From: JBOCEF01 sp047610385
GTDB taxonomy: Bacteria > Pseudomonadota > Alphaproteobacteria > Rhodobacterales > Rhodobacteraceae
DNA: 64,000 nucleotides
Direction: 5' to 3'
Assembly (NCBI GenBank): GCA_047610385.1
Contig: JBLGAC010000017.1
Span: 10,735-74,734 of the forward strand
Numbering within the stretch: position 1 is the stretch's first letter; each line of letters starts with the position of its first letter. The notes under the pieces are model-generated. The model searched no databases, had not been told where the DNA came from, and worked only from the letters and a program-made list of their open reading frames with translations. The translations under genes and the position numbers were made by a program. This document shows positions 22,701-31,700 of the stretch, in pieces.

Positions 22701-25700
22701 CGCGACTGTCTCCATGCAGGATGATGGCGCCTACACCTATGATCCGAACGGCGCTTTCCCGACGGGTGGGACCGACAGCTTTGATTACACCGTGTCGGAC
22801 GGCCATGGCGGGTTTGAAACCGCAACGGTTGACGTAACCGTGGAAACCGTCAACGCCGCCCCGACCGCGGTGGACGATGCCTTCACCGTGGAGGAAAACG
22901 CGCAGCTTGCCGACAACGTGCTGACCCCCAGCACCGGCGCCGCCGACAGCGACGCTGATCTGGACGCGCTGATTGTGACCAAGATCAACGGTCTGGCGAT
23001 CAATGTCGGCGTGACCATCACGCTGGCATCGGGCGCCAAGGTCACGGTCGGCGCGAACGGATCGCTCGGCTATGACACCAACGGCGCGTTCGAAGCGCTG
23101 GGCCTGGGCGACACTGCGCCTGACAGCTTCACCTATGACGTCTCCGACGGTCAGGGCGGGTCCGACACCGCTAACGTGGCCATCGCTGTGGCGGGCGAAA
23201 ACGACGCCCCCGTGGCCCGGCGCAACGATTACATCGTGGGCGAGGATGCCGCGCTGTCGGGGGATGCCATCCTCGACAACACCGGATCGGGCGTGGACAG
23301 CGATGTGGATGGCGCGGTGGCCGAATTGGGCATCACGCTGATCAATGGCGGGGCCTACACCCCCGGCACGCCGGTGGCGCTGCCCTCAGGCGCGGCGCTG
23401 GTGATGAACGCCGACGGCACGTTTGATTACACGCCGGGCGCTGCGTTCAACCATCTGAAAACCGGGCAGAACGCGATCGACAGCTTCACCTACACGCTGT
23501 CGGATGGCGACGGGGGCACATCATCTGCGCTGGTGCGGTTCACGGTGACGGGGGCCAACGACGCGCCGACCGCGCAGGACGACGCCTTTGCGATCCCGGC
23601 CTCAGCCATCGCGGCGGGGTCTTTGCTGGCCGATAACGGATCGGGCGCAGACAGCGACCCGGATGGCGACGCGCTGGCGATCACCCATGTGGACGGCGCC
23701 GCGATCACTTATGGCGTGCCGGTGACCCCGGCTGCGGGTGGCCAGCTGACGATCTTCGCCAACGGGACCTTCAGCTATGATCCCGCAGGCGCTGTGGACC
23801 CTGTCTTTGGCACCACCCAGGACGTGACCTTCAGCTATCGGGTCAATGACGGCAACGGCCAGACCAACGAAGCGACCGCCACCATCACCGTGTCGGCCGC
23901 CGGATCGGCGCCCGTCGCCACCGACGACGCGTTCGCCACGACTGAGGAAGCCGGCATCGCCGGCAACCTGATCACCGGCGACAACGGGAACGGCCCGGAC
24001 AGCGATTCCGACCCCGAAGATGTGCTGCGCATCACCCAAGTGAACGGCGTGGCGGCCAATGTCGGGGTGCAGATCACCCTCGCGTCTGGCGCAAAGCTGA
24101 GCGTGGGGGCCAACGGGTCCATGGGCTGGCTGCCGGGCGGCGCGTTTGACGGGCTGGCCGCGGGCGCGCCCGGTCAGGACAGCTTCACCTACACGCTGTC
24201 GGACGGCAAAGGCGGGACCTCCTCAGCCACGGTGACCATCGACATCACCGGGCTGAACGATGCGCCGGATGCAGCCGATGACGTGATCGGCGTGTTTGAA
24301 GACACGCCAGGGTCGGACAACCTGTTTCTTAACAACGGGTCGGGCGCGGACACTGACCCCGATGGCGACGCTTTCAATGTCTCAGCGGTCAACGGCGACG
24401 CGGGCGCGGTGGGCGCGCCGGTCACGCTGGCCTCAGGCGCGCTGCTGACGGTGCATGGCGATGGCGGGGTGGATTATGATCCCAACGGTGCCTTCCAGCG
24501 CCTGCGGGCCGGACAGACCGGCTATGACAGCTTCAGCTACACGCTTGATGACGGAAATGGCGGGACCGACACCGCGGCTGTGTCGGTCCAGATCACCGGC
24601 CAGAATGACGCGCCCGAGGGCGTGGCCGATCATTTCGTCCACAACACCGCAAGCGGCAACGTCAAGACCAACGACGCCGATCCCGACGCGGGGGACACGT
24701 TCCAGATTGCGCAGCTGAACGGCGACGCAGGCGCAATCGGGGTGCAGACGGCCATCGCATCGGGCGCACTGGTGACGCTGAACGCCGATGGCACGTTCAC
24801 CTATGATGTGAACGGCGCGTTTGATGCCCTTGGCAACAACGCCACCGCCATCGACAGCTTCAGCTACACGTTGCGCGACGCGATCGGTGCGCTTAGCGCA
24901 CCGGTCACCGCCAGCATCACCATCACCGGCAACGGGGCGGCACCCGACGCGCTTGACGACGGCTATGCCACCGACGAAGACACGCCTGTCATTGGCAACC
25001 TGCTGGACGGCACGGGCGGGGGGCTGGACACCGACGCTGACGGCGACGCGATCACGGTGACCCATATCAACGGTGCCCTTGTGACCGCGGGCCAAGTGGT
25101 CACGCTGCCTTCGGGCGCATTGGTGCAGATCTTTCCCAACGGCGATTTCGGCTATGACCCGCGCGGCGCATTCGACGCGCTGGCCGCGGGGGCACCAGCC
25201 GCCGACAGTTTTGCCTACACCGTGTCCGACGGCAAAGGCGGGACCGACACCGCAACCGCGACCTTCGATCTGACCGGCGTCAATGACGGGCCCACGGGCC
25301 GCGACAATGATTATGCGCTGGTCGAAGGCGCAACACTCAGCGGCAACGTGCTGACCGACGACACCGGCAAGGGCGTTGACAGCGATCCCGATGGCGGGCC
25401 GCTGACGGTCACGCAGATTAACGGGCTGGCCGCCTCGGTCGGGTCTCAGATCACGCTGGCGGGCGGCGGCACGATCACCGTGGCGTCTGATGGCAGCTTC
25501 AACTTTGATGCGGGCGCAGCCTATGACGGGCTGCTATATGGCCAGACCGCCACGGACAGCTTTGCCTATCAGGTGTCCGACGGGATGGGCGGCGTCAGCT
25601 ACGCGCGGACTGAGATAACCGTCGCGTCCACCGATCTGGCGGGCAATCTCGTGGTCTCCGGCGTTAGTTTTTCGGGCGGCAGGACGGGGGAAAGTTCCTC

Positions 25701-28700
25701 AGCCACCTACCGCATCGACAACATCGGCGCGGGCGTGATCGACGACCGGTTCGGCACCAAGGTCTTCCTGTCCAAGGACATGGGCCTGTCCGCCGACGAC
25801 ATCGCAGTGGGCACGTTCTGGACCGACGCAGCGTTGAACCCGGGCGCGTATTTCTCATTGACCGCGCCGCTGACGCTGCCCGACCAGCCGGGCGATTACT
25901 ATGTGATCGCCAAGGTCGACAGCCGCAATGACGTCGCCGAGGAAAATGAGGCTGACAACATCGCCGTGTCCGCCGCGCCGGTCACTGTGGCCGCCAGCTA
26001 TCACGCCATCGTCGAAGCGTCCAAAGAGGTCGCGGCCGAGGGCGAGATATTCACCCTCTCGGGCCATGCCTACGACACCCTGACCGGCGCGCCGAAGCCC
26101 TATGAATGGGTCACGGTTGAGGCTGAGCTGGACGGCATCACCACGCTGGCCGCAGTGCTGACCGACGGGGCCGGGTTCTTCACGATGCCCTATGCCACGC
26201 TGCCGGGTCAGGCGGGGATTGTCAGCTTTTCCGCCCGCCATCCCAACAACCCCGGTGAAACCGTGGGGGCCGAAGACACCGTTGACGTGTTCGGCATGGG
26301 ATTTGTCCAGCGGCAGTTCGAATACAGCGCCGTGGTCGGCACCACCAAGACCGTGACCTTCACGCTGGAAAACCACGGCGCGCTGGACCTGACGGGGCTG
26401 ACCGTCATGGTTGATGATTTCCCTGCCACCTGGACATCCTCGGTCACCGTTGCGGATGCGGATCTGGCCGGGGATGGGACCACCACGGTCACGCTGACCG
26501 TGGATCTGCCAATCACCACGCTGCTTGATTTCGACATCTTCAACATTGAAGTGATGTCGGATCAGGGCGCGGTCGCAACCTTGCCCGTCAAGCTGGACGC
26601 CATCGTGCCAACGGCGCTGTTGGTGGCAGATGTCAGCGTGATCAAGGCCTTCGCAGTGCGCGGCGAACAGGAACTGGTGGAAGTCACCATCACCAATATC
26701 GGCGGTGATGCATCCGGGCCGCTGACGCTGAACGTGCCCGCGGGGATTGATTGGCTGTCCTTCGCGACGCCGGGGCTGATTGCATCGCTTGCCCCCAACG
26801 AAAGCGTCGACATCCTGCTGTCGCTGACGCCGGATACGGACGTGCCGCTGGGCAGCTTTGCGGGGTCCTTCAGCATTGAGGGCGCCGATGGCGGCGCGCT
26901 GACCATGCCGTTCCAGTTCTTCACCATCTCCGACGCGGTCGGGGACATGCAGCTGAACATCACGGATGAGCTGACCTATTTCGCCGAAGGCGAGCCGCTG
27001 CTTGGCGACGCCCGCATCAAGGTCGTCAACGCCGTGACCAAAGAGGTGGTCTATGACGAGGTCGACGCCGACGGCACCCTTCTGATCGAAGACCTGCCCG
27101 AAGGCCTCTATGACGTCTACGTCTCAGCCAGCCAGCATGACAGCGTGAAGGCGACCATCATGGTCAACGCTGGCGATGTGACCGAGGTGACGCCTTTCCT
27201 GTCGCGCCAGACGGTCAGCTATACGTGGTCAGTGACGGAAATCGAAATCGAGGACCGCTACGAGATCAGCATCATCGCCAAGTTCGAAACCGATGTGCCG
27301 ATCCCGGTGGTGACCGTCGACCCGCCGGTGTTCGACTTGGATCCGCTGCAGGAAATCGGGGATGAGATGATCGTCAACATGACGATCACCAACCACGGCC
27401 TGATCGCAGTGAACGACGTTAACCTGAACTTTGGCACGCATCCGTTTTACACGATCGAAGCGGCAATCGACTTTTTGCCCACGCTGGGCGCCAAGCAGAC
27501 CTACACCATCCCGGTGCGCCTGACGCGCATCGACGATTTCGAAGACGCGGCGGGCGGGCTTGCCGGTGTGTCGGCGGATGCCGCGGTGCCGTGCGGCATC
27601 TCTGCCGACATTGGCTACACTTTCCCGTGCGGGCCCAACGACGTCGCCAAAAGCATCGACCTTGGCTTTCTGAACGTCGAAGGGAACTGCGGCGGCGGCG
27701 GCGGTGGCAACCCATTCAGCTTCGGCGGCGGCGGCGGCGGCAGCTTTGGCGGCGGCGGCGGCGGCGGCGGGGGTGGCGGGAACTACGTCTACTCCTCTGT
27801 GCCGATGATTGCCGCGTTTGACACCTGCGATCTGCTGAACGTCATCTTTGAATGCGAGGATCTGATCCCGCAGCCGCCGTTTATCGGCGCGCTGCTGGAC
27901 CTGACCGAATTCGCCGCGACCGGCAACAAGGAAGGCTGGGTCGAAACCGCCAGCGACATCTATGACGGCTTCACCTCGATCTTCGGCGGCGTTTTCGCGG
28001 CGTCGGTTGAGGCCGGGACCGACCATGATGGCGGCCCGATCCCGTTCGATGGCGCGCTGGCCTCGGCCTCGGCCGGGGGTGCCAGCCGTCTGGGCAAGGG
28101 GCTTTCGGGCTTCTCGGACGGGTTCAACAAGCTTGGCGACGCGCTGGAATGCGCGCAGGCGGTTGCGAAACTGCTGGGCGAAGACGGCATCGCCGACGAT
28201 CTGGGCAGCCTCAAGGACAAGCTCGACAAGATCCAGCCGCTTGCGGATCTGGCGGGCGACATCGGCGGTGGCCTGTTGGGCCTTCAGGTCGCAGAAGGCG
28301 ACGAAGGGTCGGGCGGCTTCGTGCTTCCCGCCGCCACCGTTGATCTGGAAGGCAGCGGCATCGACGAGGCCGCGCTCGAAGACCTCGCCATCGCACTGGC
28401 AACATTCCAGGCCGCGTCGGCTGCGGCGTTGGACGCAGGCGACCTGCTGGAAATGGAGGACGAGGCCCAAGCGCTGCGCACCGCGCTGATCAACTTTATT
28501 GACGCGCAGACCGATGAATTCGGCAATTTTGACGATGCAAGCGGCGCAATAAACGAGGCAGACTTGGTTGGCGCGCTTGGCGCGACCGCCGACTTCATCG
28601 ACTATCTGGGCGATCTTGATCGGTCCTACGGGCGCCTGTCAGCCGCGCTCAACAGTATGGAGCTGATGCAGGACGCCGGGCTTTATGTCTTTGGTGCCGA

Positions 28701-31700
28701 TGTGTGGGCTGAGGCGCTGGGGGATGTCAGGCTCGACGACTTCCTCGAAGCCTTCATCCTTGCCTATGAGGCGCAGGCGGCCAACGGCTACCTTCTGGAC
28801 GCCGCCGACCGTGCCGCGCTGACGGCGATGCCGCTGCCCGGCCCGCTGACCCCAGTGGATGTGGATGCGTTCATCGACCGGTGGAACCGCACCATGGACT
28901 ATTGGGAGGCCGGGATCTTCCGCCTCTCGGACGTTCCCGAAGGGCAGGCGACCGATTTTCTGGCCACCGACGTGTGGCAGGGCTTTGCGCAAGCAGTGCT
29001 GGACGCCGACGCCGACGCGCAGAACGCGGGTTATGCGTCTTTGTCTGATCAGATCAACGGCCAGATTGATGAGGCCGAGACGATCCTGTCCTCAAGCGTG
29101 TCGGGCGTCTGCGCCACTGTCACTATCGAAATCAGCCAGGACCTGGTCCTGACCCGTCAGGCCTTTGAGGCAAAGATGGTGCTGATCAACGAACAGGATG
29201 TCGACCTGACCGGCATCAGCCTGGAGGTTGAGATCCGCGACGCCTCGGGCCTGCTGGTCGCCTACAACGTGTTTGGCGTGGACGACGCCGAACTGGCGGG
29301 CGGGCTGACATCCATCGACGGCACTGGTGTGCTGGCTGGTGGGCAGCAAGGATCGGCGACCTTCACGCTGATCCCGTCGCGTCTGGCCGCACCGCTTGTC
29401 GAAACCACCTACACGGTGTCGGGCACACTGAAATACACCGATCAGGGCACAGAGGTGGCGATCCCGCTGCGCTCTGAGGAAATCAACGTGCGTCCGCAGG
29501 CGGAGCTGGAGCTGGATTATTTCCTGCAGCGCAATGTCTATTCCGACGATCCGTTCACGGAAGGCGTGGTTGAGCAGTCAGTGCCCTTTGCGCTGGGTCT
29601 GCTGCTGCAAAACGTCGGGGCCGGGGACGCGATGGATCTGTCGATCACATCGGCCCAGCCCAAGATCATTGAGAACGAAAAAGGCCTGCTGATCGACTTT
29701 GAAATCATCGGATCGTCGGTCAACGGCGAAGCGGTGCAGCCCACATTGACCGCCGATTTCGGCGATGTGGCCGCTGGCGATGCTGAGGTCGCGACCTGGC
29801 TGATGCAATCGACCCTGCAGGGCAAGTTCATTGAGTATGAGGTGTCGTTCAAGCACCTCAACAGCCTCGGCATCGAGGAACTGTCGCTGATCACCGAAAC
29901 CCGCATTCATGAACTGATCAAGATCGTGCGCGATGACGGGCTTGGGTCTGACACGCTGCCCGATTTCCTGGTGAACGACGATTGGGAAACCGACCCGCTG
30001 GGGGTGCCCGACACGCTCTATACGTCGGACATGGAGGTTTTCACCGTCGCCCAGGCCTTTGATGAGGCCGCAGACGGCCCCGCATCGCTGGCCGACACCG
30101 AGGTGCAGATCACCGCCACCATCAACGCCGCGGGCTGGAATTATGTCGAACTGCTGGACCCGTCCGACGGCGCGCTGACCATTGCGCGGGTGCTGCGCGA
30201 GGACGGGACGGAGGTGAACCTTGAAAACGTTTGGGTCACCGACCGCACCTTCCCCGCAGTGGGCCGCCCGACCTATGAAAACGTGCTGCACATCCTTGAC
30301 GAAGTGGACACCGCCGGGACCGCAACCTGGACGGTGATTTATGAAAGCACCAATCTGGCACCAGTGGCCCTGAACGACGTGGCCGCCACGAACGAAGAAA
30401 CCGCGGTCATCATCGGCGTGCTGGCCAATGACACGGACGGCAATGCTGACGCGCTCCATATCTCAGGCGTCGGATCGACGGCCAACGGCACGGTGACCAT
30501 CACCGCGGGCGGTCAGATCCGCTATGCGCCCAAGCTTGATTTCTTCGGGACCGACACGTTCACCTACACCGTGTCGGACGGGAATGGCGGCACCAGCACG
30601 GCCGCGGTCGAAGTCACCGTGGCTGATGTGGCTGAGGCGATCGGGGAAATCCGCATTGATGTCGGTGCGCTGGAACCCGGCGATCCGTCCTTTGCACCTG
30701 CCCCGACCGGGCAGGCGGTTGAAAAGAACACCGGCACCCGCGACGTGTGGTTCACCCTGACCCGCACCGCCCCGGCGACGGGCGCGGTGGCGGTGACGGT
30801 CGCGGCCTTCGGGACTGCGGGCGCGGGCGACATCGTGGCGGGCGCGCCGACGGTGGTGCATTTCGCCGATGGCCTCACCCGCAAATCGTTCAAGCTGCAG
30901 GTGACGGGCGATCTGGCGGTTGAGGGGGATGAAACCCTCGGCGTCCGCATCGTGTCGACCGACCGCGCGGATGTCGTTGTGGCAGCGGGCGGCGATGATG
31001 CGGTTTGGACCATCCTCAACGACGACGTCGCCAACGCGGCGCCCGATGCAGTGGATGACACCAAGACCACCGCTGAGGACACCGCGATCATCTTTGATCC
31101 GCGCGCCAACGACACCGACGCCAATGGCGACGCGCTGGCCGTGACCATCGTGACCGGCCCCGCCCACGGGACCGCGGCGGTGCTGGCCGATGGCACGATC
31201 CGCTACCTGCCCTCAGGCGATTACAACGGGGCGGACACGCTGACCTATCGCATCAGCGACGGCAAAGGCGGGACCGACACCGCGGTCGTGGCGATCACCG
31301 TAACCCCGGTGAACGACGCGCCGGTGGCCCGTGCCGATGTGGCGGTCACCGACGAAGACGTCGCAGCGGTCATCAATGTGCGCGCCAATGACACGGATGT
31401 GGACGGCGACCCGCTGACCATTGCGTCCATCGGATCGGCGGCCCATGGCACGGTGACCGAAGGGCTGGGCGGCACACTGGTCTACACCCCTGATGCAGAT
31501 TTCCACGGGACTGACAGCTTTTCCTACACGCTGGCCGACCCGGGCGGCAAAACCGGCACCGCGACCGTGACCATCACCGTGGACCCGGTGAACGACGCGC
31601 CGCGCCCGTCGGGCGACATCCGCCGCGTGAACAACACCCAAGACGTCATCACCGTCTTTGAAAACGACATTGACCCTGACGGCGACGCCTTTGTGCTTGG

